Assembly (NCBI GenBank): GCA_948890655.1
Contig: CAQTYU010000001.1
Location: 62,001 to 126,000, forward strand
DNA: 64,000 nt
Origin: Christensenellaceae bacterium
GTDB lineage: Bacteria > Bacillota > Clostridia > Christensenellales > Borkfalkiaceae
Direction of reading: 5' to 3'
Part shown: positions 47,822-56,168 of the stretch, piece after piece
How positions within the stretch are numbered: position 1 is the first letter of the stretch
How the letters are laid out: each line of letters opens with the position of its first letter
Translations under genes and position numbers: made by a program
The notes under the pieces: model-generated
What the model was told of the DNA's origin: nothing
The model's database searches: none
What the model saw: the letters and a program-made list of their open reading frames with translations, nothing else

Positions 47822-50332
47822 TTAATGCTTTTCCGATCGGAAGATAAGCTCGTCGTCCTTGACGTCGACCGTAACCGTTTCGCCGGGGAGAATGTGGTTG
47901 GCTAAGATTTCGTCCGAAAGTCTGTCCTCAATGCGCTTTTGCACGACCCTCTTTAACGGACGTGCGCCGTACATGTCGTTATAGCCCTCGTCCAAAAGCT
48001 TATCCATTGCCGCGTCCGAAATACTCAAGGTGATATTTCTGTCTTTAAGCCTTGCAGAAAGTCCGTCGATTATCTTGTAGCAGATTTTACCCGCTTCTTC
48101 CTTGGTGAGTTTGCGGAAGATTATGATATCGTCGAGCCTGTTCAAGAACTCGGGCTTGAACTGCTCTTTGAGCGCTTCGTTGATGTTGTCCTTCATATTG
48201 TCGTAGCCCGCGTCCGCCTCGTCGCCAGAAGTGAAGCCGAAGTTTGACATCTTCTTAATCTGGCTTGCGCCGACATTGGAAGTCATTATAATTATGGTGT
48301 TTTTGAAGTTTATAACCCTGCCCTTGCTGTCCGTAAGTCTGCCGTCGTCAAGGATTTGCAGAAGGATATTGAACACGTCGGGGTGGGCTTTTTCCACTTC
48401 GTCGAAAAGGACGACGGAGTAGGGCTTTCTTCTCACCCTTTCGGTGAGCTGACCGCCGTTGTTATCGTCGTAACCGATATATCCCGGGGGCGCGCCTATA
48501 AGTTTGGATACGGAGTGCTTTTCCATAAACTCGGACATATCCATTCTTATCATAAGCCGTTCGTCGCCGAACATTACCTCCGCAAGGGCTTTGGCAAGGT
48601 CGGTTTTACCTACGCCCGTAGGTCCTACGAAGATGAACGAACCTATGGGTTTATTCGGCTCGTTAAGTCCTGCGCGGGCGCGGCGGATAGCCTTCGATAC
48701 GGCGGAAACCGCTTCGTCCTGACCGATTATTCGCTCGTGCAAATTCTCCTCCAAATGAAGAAGTTTTTCGCTTTCCTGCTCGGTGAGCTTGACGACGGGC
48801 ACGCCCGTCCAACTGCTGACGATATCCGCAATTTCGTTGCTGCCGATATTGGGCGCGGTGGTCTGCTTTTCGCCGTTCCATTCGGAATTCAGCTTCTTTA
48901 TTTGCTCCTGAATTTCATTCATTTCGTCGACAAGCTTTTGCGCCTGCGAATAGTTTTCTCCCTTTGCCGCTTTATCCTTTTGCAGGGTGAGGCGTTTCAG
49001 CTTTTCTTCAAGTTCCTTTACCTCGTCCGGGCTTTTAAGGCTGTTTAGACGGGCGCGTGAAGCCGCTTCGTCAATGAGGTCGATAGCCTTATCGGGCAGG
49101 AACCTATCGGTTATATATCTGTGCGAAAGGGTTGCGGCGGCTATTATGGCTTCGTCGGTTATAACTACCTTGTGGTGGGCTTCGTACTTGTCGCGGAGTC
49201 CCCTTAAAATAGAAACGGTATCATCTACCGTGGGCTCGTCAACCTGAACGGGAGTGAAACGGCGTTCGAGAGCGGCGTCCTTTTCAATGTACTTTCTGTA
49301 TTCCTCCAAAGTGGTTGCGCCTATCGTCTGTAATTCGCCGCGGGCAAGCATGGGTTTTAATATGTTTGCCGCGTCCATATTGCCGTCGGATGTTGCGCCT
49401 GCGCCGACAATTTGGTGAATTTCGTCAATGAAGAGAATGACGTTGCCGCTGTTCTTTATGGAATTGATAGCGTTTTTAAGCCTTTCCTCAAAGTCTCCGC
49501 GATACTTCGCGCCGGCAACCATAGAAGATAAATCGAGCGAGAAAACTATTTTGTTCTTTAAAAGGTCGGGCACTTCGTTCTTCACGATTGCCTGCGCAAG
49601 CCCCTCGACTACGGCGGACTTGCCGACGCCCGGCTCGCCTATCAACACGGGATTATTTTTCGTACGGCGGGATAAAACCTGTATGATTTTATCAATTTCT
49701 TTTTTTCTGCCGATAACGGGGTCTATCTTGCCCTCGCGCGCCTTTTGGGTTAAATCCGAGCCGTACTGCAACGTCGATTTGTCCAGCGTGGGATAATTTT
49801 TACTTTCTTTTTTCTTTGAGGAATTGCCCGTCGGAGTTGAAAATAAACTCTCAAACGCTTTAAAAGGGTTTTCGTCCTCTTCCTGCTCCTCGGGAAGGCC
49901 GCCCGACAGGGCAAGCTCAATCTTGCTTGAAAGCTTGGCAAGGTTTACGCCTAACGCGCGCAAAATGCGCATTGCAAGGCACTCCGTTGAGGACATAACG
50001 GACAAAAGCATATGCTCGGTTCCAGCTAAAGAGTCCTCTCCGTTTATGTCGATTGACAGCTCCAACGCGCGCTCAATCATATGCTTTGTGCGCGGGGTAT
50101 AGCCGTTTATATTCGAGTGTCTGTCGATTGAACGGGCAAAATACTCGCGGTAGGCAGGTTCTGACACGTCGCACTCGGTAAGGATTTTGTACGCCGTGCA
50201 GTCGGGGCAGTTGAGCATTGCAAAAACTATGTGTTCGCTACCGATATAGCTACTGCCGTAAAGCTTTGCCGCTTCTTCGGCAACCGAAATAACCTGTTGC
50301 AAGTTGTCTGTAAACTTATTTATATATTCCAT
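47822..50332 (-). CDS. clpC: ATP-dependent Clp protease ATPase subunit ClpC
   Basis: 836 residues. Two Clp N repeats (residues 1-145), AAA1 with GEPGVGKSA (about 235), a UVR/M-domain segment (KELEEKLKRLTLQKDKAAKG, about 435-480), AAA2 with GPTGVGKTD (about 570) and the C-terminal D2-small domain. It unfolds proteins for ClpP, including those marked by McsB. It is the last gene of the mcsA-mcsB-clpC run, separated from mcsB by a 115-base gap with a repeat. Confidence 0.96.
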   Translation of the reverse strand: MEYINKFTDNLQQVISVAEEAAKLYGSSYIGSEHIVFAMLNCPDCTAYKILTECDVSEPAYREYFARSIDRHSNINGYTPRTKHMIERALELSIDINGEDSLAGTEHMLLSVMSSTECLAMRILRALGVNLAKLSSKIELALSGGLPEEQEEDENPFKAFESLFSTPTGNSSKKKESKNYPTLDKSTLQYGSDLTQKAREGKIDPVIGRKKEIDKIIQVLSRRTKNNPVLIGEPGVGKSAVVEGLAQAIVKNEVPDLLKNKIVFSLDLSSMVAGAKYRGDFEERLKNAINSIKNSGNVILFIDEIHQIVGAGATSDGNMDAANILKPMLARGELQTIGATTLEEYRKYIEKDAALERRFTPVQVDEPTVDDTVSILRGLRDKYEAHHKVVITDEAIIAAATLSHRYITDRFLPDKAIDLIDEAASRARLNSLKSPDEVKELEEKLKRLTLQKDKAAKGENYSQAQKLVDEMNEIQEQIKKLNSEWNGEKQTTAPNIGSNEIADIVSSWTGVPVVKLTEQESEKLLHLEENLHERIIGQDEAVSAVSKAIRRARAGLNEPNKPIGSFIFVGPTGVGKTDLAKALAEVMFGDERLMIRMDMSEFMEKHSVSKLIGAPPGYIGYDDNNGGQLTERVRRKPYSVVLFDEVEKAHPDVFNILLQILDDGRLTDSKGRVINFKNTIIIMTSNVGASQIKKMSNFGFTSGDEADAGYDNMKDNINEALKEQFKPEFLNRLDDIIIFRKLTKEEAGKICYKIIDGLSARLKDRNITLSISDAAMDKLLDEGYNDMYGARPLKRVVQKRIEDRLSDEILANHILPGETVTVDVKDDELIFRSEKH

Positions 50333-50363
50333 AAAAATTTATACCTCTATTTTGAATAATCGG

Positions 50364-50429
50364 GATTCTTCACTTCGTTTTGCACCATAATTATAGAAAA
50401 AAGATTCTTTGTTTAACTAAGAATGACAG
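50364..50429. repeat. Interspersed repeat family D between clpC and mcsB
   Basis: GGGATTCTTCACTTCGTTTTGC followed by AAAGATTCTTTG and CTAAGAATGACAGT. It lies inside the operon. Confidence 0.55.
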
Positions 50430-50447
50430 TACGGGCAATGTTTAAAT

Positions 50448-51458
50448 TTAAGAAACAGTGTGTTTTTTTAGATATTTTGCGGTGAACTGCGCTCGGTAAA
50501 CGTCGCGCTCTTCAGCGGTGAGCTCTCTGCCTGCGGCGGCGTTTATATTGGAAGGGCGCATTTTTACGCACAGTTCGTCGACGCTTGAAACGTCGTCGAG
50601 ATTGATATAGCCGAGGCACGCGCCGAGCTTTACGCTAGAAGAATAGCGGATAAGCTCTTCCGTTGTAAGCTTTGCACAGTTGGTCAGCACGCCGTACGAG
50701 CGCAGACAGCCGTCCTGAACGTCAATCGCAGACGCGCCGTTTTTCAGGTTCTGGCGCTGCGCGTCCTCTAAGGCGCAAACCTTTTCAACCACCTCTTCTA
50801 CCTGAGAAATTATATACTCTTCGGTGACGCCGAGCGTTACCTCGTTGCTTATCTGGTAGAGGTAACCTTCCGCCTGACTGCCTTCGCCGTAAATTCCGCG
50901 GACGGTAAGCCCCAAGCGCGATATGCTTTTTATTACCTTTGGCATAAGTCCGTTAATCGAGAGCGCGGGAAGAAAAAGCATTACAGACGCCCTAAGCCCC
51001 GTGCCGAGATTGGTGGGACACGCAGTTAAAAATCCGAGCTGCTCGTCGTAGGCAAACTTCATTGACTTTGCAATGCAGTTGTCGATTTCGGACATAGTGT
51101 CGTAGGCAAGCCGTAAATCGTAACCCTTGACGATGCACTGTTCGCGCAGGTGGTCCTCTTCGTTAATCATTACGGACACGTTTTCCTCGCGGTTGATGAG
51201 CGCGGCGGAATACTTTCTGGTTTTTATAAGGTTGGGGCTTATAAGGTGGTTTTCCTTTAACGACAACGCCTCGGCGTCCGATATACCGTCCATGTAATAG
51301 AGCTTGAATTCGTCCAACCTTGACAGTGCGGAGGTTACGAGGCGGATTATCTCCTTTGCCTGTTTCTCGTCCTTCAAGTGATACGGGAAAGAATATCCTT
51401 CAAGATTGCGCGCAAGCCTTACGCGGGTTGAAACCACGATCTTGGATAAATCAGCCAT
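50448..51458 (-). CDS. mcsB: Protein arginine kinase McsB
   Basis: 336 residues, guanidino-kinase fold. VSTRVRLARNLEGYSFP at the start, the ENHLISPNLIK region, CPTNLGTGLRASVMLFLPAL (active Cys, about residue 167) and RGIYGEGSQAEGYLYQISNEVTLG are in the expected order. McsB phosphorylates Arg residues to mark proteins for ClpCP. It overlaps mcsA by eight bases. Confidence 0.95.
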   Translation of the reverse strand: MADLSKIVVSTRVRLARNLEGYSFPYHLKDEKQAKEIIRLVTSALSRLDEFKLYYMDGISDAEALSLKENHLISPNLIKTRKYSAALINREENVSVMINEEDHLREQCIVKGYDLRLAYDTMSEIDNCIAKSMKFAYDEQLGFLTACPTNLGTGLRASVMLFLPALSINGLMPKVIKSISRLGLTVRGIYGEGSQAEGYLYQISNEVTLGVTEEYIISQVEEVVEKVCALEDAQRQNLKNGASAIDVQDGCLRSYGVLTNCAKLTTEELIRYSSSVKLGACLGYINLDDVSSVDELCVKMRPSNINAAAGRELTAEERDVYRAQFTAKYLKKHTVS

Positions 51459-51936
51459 CGTTTTCTCCCCCGAAAAGCGTTTTGTTTATCTCGTAAATGC
51501 GCTTATTCAATCTGCCTGCGTCAACGTAACGCTTTTCGCGAAGCGCCGCTTCAAGCTGTTCCTGCAACGCTTTCAGCCTGCGGTGGAGCCCTAACTCGTC
51601 GTTGTTAGTGCCGACCTTGCCGACGTGCTCGACTTTGCCGTGTATGGCGTTGATTGCGGGAAGAAGTTCTTCCTTGAAAACGTCGTAACAGCTTGCGCAG
51701 CCCAAAAGCCCGCTTCTTTCATAGTCGGCGTATGTAGTGCCGCACACGGGGCAGACTTTTTTAGGCGCGTTTGAGCCGAAAAGCCAAGCGCACACATCCT
51801 CGCTCATTTTAGAGTGAAGCTGACCGTACATCTCCTGACTGCACTTTGCGCAGAGGTGGCTTTCGTATTTTTCACCGTTTATAATTTCCACGTAGTTTTC
51901 GGTTGCTACGTTCTTTTTACAGCGTTGACAGAGCAT
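51451..51936 (-). CDS. mcsA: McsA, zinc-binding activator of McsB
   Basis: 161 residues. Zinc sites CQRCKKN, CAKCSQEM, CPVCGTTYADY and GCASCYDVF, then a C-terminal UVR motif (RRLKALQEQLEAALREKRYVDAGRLNKRIYEI). It activates McsB. It is first in the operon; ctsR, the usual first gene, is absent. GGAAAGGAAAATAAA precedes the ATG. Confidence 0.93.
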   Translation of the reverse strand: MLCQRCKKNVATENYVEIINGEKYESHLCAKCSQEMYGQLHSKMSEDVCAWLFGSNAPKKVCPVCGTTYADYERSGLLGCASCYDVFKEELLPAINAIHGKVEHVGKVGTNNDELGLHRRLKALQEQLEAALREKRYVDAGRLNKRIYEINKTLFGGENDG

Positions 51937-51944
51937 TTTATTTT

Positions 51945-51980
51945 CCTTTCCCTTTTATTATAATAAAAAATTCGGCGTAG
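51945..51980 (-). promoter_or_regulatory. Probable promoter of the mcsA operon
   Basis: Minus strand: TTTACT, 16 bases, TATAAT shortly before mcsA. No CtsR heptad repeats (GGTCAAA) and no CIRCE element are visible. Confidence 0.45.
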
Positions 51981-52023
51981 TAAACAAATTTATAAAAAAT
52001 TGTAATTTTTTTACTCAATTAAA

Positions 52024-52052
52024 TTGAATATTCGCATCCGCCGTGATATAAT
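52024..52052 (+). promoter_or_regulatory. Promoter of the NifU-like/GGGtGRT operon
   Basis: TTGAAT (52024-52029), 17 bases, TATAAT (52047-52052). A ~35-nt leader contains GGAGG 13 bases before the ATG at 52094. Confidence 0.75.
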
Positions 52053-52093
52053 ATCAATCGGTAAATCAATAAATACGGAGGTTTAGTTAAGTA

Positions 52094-52822
52094 ATGCAAT
52101 ATTCAAAAGATATTGAAAATATGATTTGCGTTGCCAAAGGCGTTTCGGGCAAGTTCGAACACGGTCCCGCGCCTATCCCCGAAGAAGGACAGTGGATTCA
52201 GGCAAAGGAAATCAAGGACATCAAAGGTTTTACGCACGGAATAGGCTGGTGCGCACCCCAGCAGGGCGCCTGCAAGCTTTCACTGAACGTTAAAGACGGT
52301 ATCATCGAAGAGGCTTTGGTTGAAACGATAGGCTGCTCGGGTATGACCCACTCCGCCGCTATGGCTGCGGAAATTCTCCCCGGCAAGACTATTTTGGAAG
52401 CGCTGAACACCGACCTCGTGTGCGACGCGATTAACACCGCTATGCGCGAATTGTTCTTGCAGATAGTTTACGGCAGAACGCAGTCGGCTTTCTCCGAGGA
52501 CGGACTTCCCATAGGCGCAGGACTTGAGGACCTGGGTAAGGGGCTTCGTTCGCAGGTCGGCACTATGTACGGTACGAAATTAAAAGGCGTAAGATATCTT
52601 GAAATGGCGGAAGGCTACGTTCTCTCGCTTGCGCTTGACAAGAACAACGAAGTTTGCGGATACAAGTTCCTTTCCGTCGGCAAGATGACGGACTTCATCA
52701 AAAAAGGACTTTCTCCAATCGAAGCTTACGACAAGGCTATCGGCACTTACGGCAGATACTCGAAGGAGAGCGGCGCCGTTAAGCACATTGACCCCAGAAC
52801 GGACAAGGAGGTTGAAGAATAA
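52094..52822 (+). CDS. NifU/IscU-like Fe-S scaffold protein
   Basis: 242 residues. The first ~140 residues carry an IscU-like pattern: IGWCAPQQGACKLSLNVKDGIIEEALVETIGCSGMTHSAAMAAE, with cysteines at WCAP, GACK, GCSG and LVCDA that could hold an Fe-S cluster. The C-terminal part (YLEMAEGYVLSLALDKNNEVCGYKFLSVG) is specific to the subgroup found with GGGtGRT proteins. The two genes overlap by one base (TAATG), so they probably act together. Its target is unknown. Confidence 0.8.
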   Translation: MQYSKDIENMICVAKGVSGKFEHGPAPIPEEGQWIQAKEIKDIKGFTHGIGWCAPQQGACKLSLNVKDGIIEEALVETIGCSGMTHSAAMAAEILPGKTILEALNTDLVCDAINTAMRELFLQIVYGRTQSAFSEDGLPIGAGLEDLGKGLRSQVGTMYGTKLKGVRYLEMAEGYVLSLALDKNNEVCGYKFLSVGKMTDFIKKGLSPIEAYDKAIGTYGRYSKESGAVKHIDPRTDKEVEE

Positions 52823-53823
52823 TGGCTCTTTTTGAAAGTTACGAAAGACGCGAGAAGAAAATCCTCGGCGTGCTTAAAGAATACGGCATCAAAACCATAG
52901 AGGAATGCAAAGATATTACCTTGAAAGCGGGCATTGACGTGGACAAAATCGTCCGCGGCACGCAGCCTATCTGCTTTGAAAACGCAGTTTGGGCGTACAC
53001 TGTAGGCGCGGCTATTGCTATCAAGTGCGGTTGCAAAAGGGCTGCCGATGCAGCGACCAAAATCGGTATCGGCTTGCAGAGCTTCTGCATCCCCGGCTCC
53101 GTTGCGGAAAACAGAAAAGTAGGTTTGGGACACGGCAACCTCGGTTCTATGCTCCTCTCCGAAGAAACGGACTGCTTCTGCTTCCTTGCAGGACACGAAT
53201 CGTTTGCGGCGGCAGAAGGCGCGATTAAGATTGCGGAAAACGCAAACAAAGTGCGCACCAAACCTTTAAGAGTTATCCTGAACGGCTTGGGCAAAGACGC
53301 GGCGTATATCATTTCGAGAATTAACGGGTTCACTTATTGCAGGACTTCTTTCGACCCGTACACCGAAACGGTTAAAGTAGTTGACAGCGTTGCGTTTTCG
53401 GACGGTCCCAGAGCAAAAGTTAAATGCTACGGCGCGGATAACGTTCCAGAAGGCGTTGCCATTATGAAGATGGAAAACGTTTCCGTTTCCATTACGGGCA
53501 ACTCCACCAACCCCACCCGTTTCCAGCATCCTGTTGCAGGCACTTACAAGAAGTGGTGCGTTGAGAACGGCGTGAAGTACTTCTCGGTTGCTTCGGGCGG
53601 CGGCACGGGCCGAACCCTCCATCCCGATAATATGGCTGCGGGTCCTTCCTCTTACGGTATGACCGACACGATGGGCAGAATGCACTCCGACGCACAGTTT
53701 GCAGGCTCTTCCTCCGTTCCCGCCCATGTGGAAATGATGGGCTTAATCGGCATGGGCAACAACCCTATGGTCGGTGCAACGGTTGCAGTTGCAGTTGCCG
53801 TTCAAGAAGCTATGACGAAGTAA
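52822..53823 (+). CDS. GGGtGRT protein
   Basis: 333 residues of the GGGtGRT family, named for its motif, present here as VASGGGTGRTLHPDNMAAGP (about residues 256-275). Other conserved parts are GTQPICFENAVWAYTVGAA, GLGHGNLGSMLLSEETDCFCFLAGHESFAAAEGA and the Ala/Val-rich end MVGATVAVAVAVQEAMTK. It is rich in Gly and Cys and has no membrane helix. No biochemical role is known to me; pairing with a NifU-like protein suggests Fe-S or metal cofactor work. A decayed second copy of its last 23 codons lies at 60498. Confidence 0.85.
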   Translation: MALFESYERREKKILGVLKEYGIKTIEECKDITLKAGIDVDKIVRGTQPICFENAVWAYTVGAAIAIKCGCKRAADAATKIGIGLQSFCIPGSVAENRKVGLGHGNLGSMLLSEETDCFCFLAGHESFAAAEGAIKIAENANKVRTKPLRVILNGLGKDAAYIISRINGFTYCRTSFDPYTETVKVVDSVAFSDGPRAKVKCYGADNVPEGVAIMKMENVSVSITGNSTNPTRFQHPVAGTYKKWCVENGVKYFSVASGGGTGRTLHPDNMAAGPSSYGMTDTMGRMHSDAQFAGSSSVPAHVEMMGLIGMGNNPMVGATVAVAVAVQEAMTK

Positions 53824-53868
53824 TGGAACACAATATATAGTGTTTAGATTTAATTAAATACAAAATAT

Positions 53869-53896
53869 AGCGGTTTCTTCGGAAGCCGCTTTTTTA
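53869..53896 (+). terminator. Terminator after the GGGtGRT gene
   Basis: AGCGGtTTC-TTCG-GAAGCCGCT followed by six T. Confidence 0.8.
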
Positions 53897-53897
53897 T

Positions 53898-54135
53898 ACC
53901 AATGGTAACCATAGGTATAAAACGACCTCAATGTACATCATAATGTTGACGCGGGGACAAAAATGTTGACGCGGATTTAAGAAATTTTGTATGATTTCTT
54001 GTCAAAAATGTTGACGCGGATTTAAATGTTGACACGAGAAATTGAAATGTTGACACGGACTTTATTTTTAATGTTGACACAAAACTCGATGTTGACACGA
54101 TTTATGTTGACATGATGTTGACATAATGATGTACA
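53898..54135. mobile_element. Repeat array with terminal inverted repeats, transposon-end remnant
   Basis: 53932-54135 begins TGTACATCATAATGTTGAC and ends ATGTTGACATAATGATGTACA, which are inverted repeats with one mismatch over the first 14 bases. Between them ATGTTGAC occurs nine times (53943, 53963, 54008, 54025, 54047, 54071, 54089, 54103, 54114), often as ATGTTGACGCGG or ATGTTGACACGG. There is no open frame. 53898-53923 is a copy of the ATGGTAACCATAGGTAT motif also arrayed at 60170-60327. It resembles the multi-repeat ends of IS21-type elements without a transposase. Confidence 0.55.
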
Positions 54136-54153
54136 CGGTTTTTTAATACAAAA

Positions 54154-54189
54154 AAATAGGTGCTGTTTTATGCACCTATTTTATATTTT
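54154..54189. terminator. Hairpin
   Basis: AAATAGGTGC / GCACCTATTT stem with a T-rich tail, next to the integrase remnant. Confidence 0.6.
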
Positions 54190-54298
54190 ATATATTTGAA
54201 AACATAGTATTTAGCGCATTACGTCCACGAATTCTCATTACATCCGTTACACACTCATAGACATTTACTGTGATGTCTATATCTGAATGCCCTAATTC
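54188..54298 (-). pseudogene. C-terminal remnant of a tyrosine integrase
   Basis: Thirty-six codons read ELGHSDIDITVNVYECVTDV then MRIRGRNALNTMFSNI and stop. LGHSDI is the conserved His box, and the Tyr in TVNVY is at the catalytic position of phage/ICE integrases. In-frame stops (TGA, TAA) lie just upstream of codon 1, so the rest of the gene is gone. It marks the flank as the scar of an integrative element. Confidence 0.8.
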
Positions 54299-54318
54299 TT
54301 ATCATAAAATAAATTTCA

Positions 54319-54346
54319 AAAGTCGAGCAAAAATTTACTCGACTTT
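54319..54346. terminator. Hairpin after the lipoprotein genes
   Basis: AAAGTCGAG / CTCGACTTT stem, eight bases from the stop of the gene at 54355. Confidence 0.65.
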
Positions 54347-54354
54347 AATACATA

Positions 54355-54777
54355 TTATTCACTTAAAATGAATTTACTGCCTTCAAATACAAGTGTGTTT
54401 GCACCATCATATTGAAGTGCTACAGCATAGTATTCTGCTATAGTTAAAAATAAAAACTTATCTTCACTATTATAATGATAATCATTATCTTGAGCTAAAT
54501 AATCGGTAACTTCATCGACATCAATATTTTCATCAAAAAAACTATTTAGACCCTCAATATATTCAGTTAGATCAACATCATGGAAAGATATTTTTCCATC
54601 TTCCTTTATTTCAATATAAGCAGATGTCGAATCCATAAGATAATATTGACCACACTTAACGGTTTCATCTTCTTTTCTATCGCAACCAAAAAGAAAAAGT
54701 GTCAAGCCAATAATTAAGCCTAGAATTAATACTATAATTAATCGTTCAGTTCTATTGTTTGTTATATTCCCAACCAT
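54355..54777 (-). CDS. Small lipoprotein 2 of the island
   Basis: 140 residues. A hydrophobic N-terminus (LIIVLILGLIIGLTLFLFGC) ends in a lipobox with Cys at about residue 32. The mature part (KCGQYYLMDSTSAYIEIKEDGKISFHDVDLTEY) is a small acidic beta-rich domain like those in uncharacterised Clostridial lipoproteins. It overlaps the previous gene by 26 bases. AT-rich, unlike the core genes. Function unknown. Confidence 0.6.
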   Translation of the reverse strand: MVGNITNNRTERLIIVLILGLIIGLTLFLFGCDRKEDETVKCGQYYLMDSTSAYIEIKEDGKISFHDVDLTEYIEGLNSFFDENIDVDEVTDYLAQDNDYHYNSEDKFLFLTIAEYYAVALQYDGANTLVFEGSKFILSE

Positions 54778-55081
54778 AAAGTTTTATTTGTGTTTCCTTA
54801 TCGTTAATCGTTCCCGATATGGGCTTAATGTGTCCTTCTCCATCATCACTCACTATAACAAAGAAGTAACCATTACTTTTTGAATACTTAAATGTAGTTT
54901 TGCCATATGTTTTTTTAACATCGAGAGGATCGTTCGTCTTGCCACCCTCTTTAAGGATGTACTCAACATCAACCGTAGTATCACCTACAGCTAATACACA
55001 TTTACTATTCTTGGGAGATTTATATTTTACCACAGTTGAACAAGCAGCAAAAGATACACATAAAGCTAACAACGTCACCAT
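54752..55081 (-). CDS. Small lipoprotein 1 of the island
   Basis: 109 residues. A short signal with lipobox (LLALCVSFAAC, Cys about residue 14) precedes a small beta domain (KCVLAVGDTTVDVEYILKEGG ... GYFFVIVSDDGEGHIKPISGTI). The family is not recognised. It probably forms one unit with the overlapping gene downstream. Confidence 0.6.
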   Translation of the reverse strand: MVTLLALCVSFAACSTVVKYKSPKNSKCVLAVGDTTVDVEYILKEGGKTNDPLDVKKTYGKTTFKYSKSNGYFFVIVSDDGEGHIKPISGTINDKETQIKLYGWEYNKQ

Positions 55082-55106
55082 AGAATATACCGTTCATCGC
55101 CAAGTC

Positions 55107-55212
55107 GCTAAACCAAATTACAATTCCCGAATGAGTTTTGTAAGCGAATACCGAGTATAGTTCTACCTTAACTATACCCAATCGGGAAAATAATTATGAA
55201 ATTTGGTTTAGC
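55107..55212. mobile_element. 106-bp inverted-repeat element (MITE-like)
   Basis: The ends GCTAAACCAAATT and AATTTGGTTTAGC are exact inverted repeats. A second pair (CCCGA/TCGGG) and an inner hairpin GTATAGTT-CTACCTT-AACTATAC give a nested structure. It has no reading frame and lies between the lipoprotein and ligase genes. Confidence 0.5.
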
Positions 55213-55250
55213 TCTTTAATCTTAGCAAATTTCCGTAGCATTGTCAATCA

Positions 55251-56168
55251 CTATTTATCTTCTCGCAACCCTTTCCAAACGGGTTGGCGCATACCGCCGT
55301 TTTCTGTTTCTTGCATAAAATGTGCTGTACCAACGAGTTGTGGTTTTAGCCATACCACGTTTTTATATTTATCAAACCACGGTCTTTTGACCGTGTTCTT
55401 TTTTGCAAATTGAGCTACAATCCTGCGTTCTTCTTTTGATATGCCGAGATAAACCTTACCTCTGCATTTAAGCTCACCTTTATCATTGTAATAGCCAAGA
55501 ATCAAATCTTTAACGTTACCGTCATCGTCGGGTTGATACCCCAAAACAAGCAAATCTTCGTCTTGCATTACCTTGACCTTTACCCAATCGTGAGTTCGTT
55601 TACCAATATGGTATAAACCGTCTTTCTTTTTAGATACTATGCCTTCGAGATTTTCTTTCTTTGCAAGTTCGTAAAAAGCAACGCCAAAAGTCGATACATA
55701 GCGGGATATGCTTAAATTAAAGCCCTCTTTCACGTTTTCCGCAAGTATTTCCTTACGCTTTAAAAGCGGTAAATCGGTTAAGTCTTTACCGTTATAATAA
55801 AGAATATCGTAAGCAACGAATTGGACGGGGTTTTTCTTTGCCGCTAGCGATATTTTAAAGCTGTCCGTCATTAAACTGCGCCTTTGCAATGCATAAAAAT
55901 CGGGCTTGCCGTCAGTCATAACGACAAGCTCCCCATCAAGTATTACACGCTTCTTAACGCACCCACAAATTGCCGAAAGTTCGGTATATATAGGGGTCAA
56001 ATCCTTAAATCGCTTGTTTTGCAAGATTACCGATTTCGGCTCAATATAAGCCACGCAACGTATACCGTCCAACTTCAATTCGTGGATATAATCCTCGTCA
56101 TCAAACGGCTCATTTACTTCGTGCAATAGCATAGGCGATATTTTTTTATCTTCAAACAAATCTGCCAT
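55251..56168 (-). CDS. ligD: ATP-dependent DNA ligase, LigD type (NHEJ)
   Basis: 305 residues, ligase plus OB domain only. Motif I ELKLDGIRCVAYI has the nucleotidyl Lys (about residue 30). Then ILDGELVVM (motif III), FVAYDILYYNGKDL, LEGIVSKKKDGLYHIGKRTHDWVKVKV (motifs IV-V), and PDDDGNVKDLILGYYNDKGELKCRGKV in the OB fold. The polymerase and phosphoesterase domains of full LigD are absent. Its ATG directly follows the Ku stop codon, so the two form an NHEJ operon. Confidence 0.92.
   Translation of the reverse strand: MADLFEDKKISPMLLHEVNEPFDDEDYIHELKLDGIRCVAYIEPKSVILQNKRFKDLTPIYTELSAICGCVKKRVILDGELVVMTDGKPDFYALQRRSLMTDSFKISLAAKKNPVQFVAYDILYYNGKDLTDLPLLKRKEILAENVKEGFNLSISRYVSTFGVAFYELAKKENLEGIVSKKKDGLYHIGKRTHDWVKVKVMQDEDLLVLGYQPDDDGNVKDLILGYYNDKGELKCRGKVYLGISKEERRIVAQFAKKNTVKRPWFDKYKNVVWLKPQLVGTAHFMQETENGGMRQPVWKGLREDK

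Noticed and set aside
52839..53333. 164-codon minus-strand frame
   Set aside because: Antisense shadow of the GGGtGRT gene; no motif and no ribosome-binding site.
53943..54135. CRISPR or plasmid iteron array
   Set aside because: Spacing is irregular, there is no replication initiator gene, and the segment is bounded by inverted ends, which fits a transposon-end remnant better.
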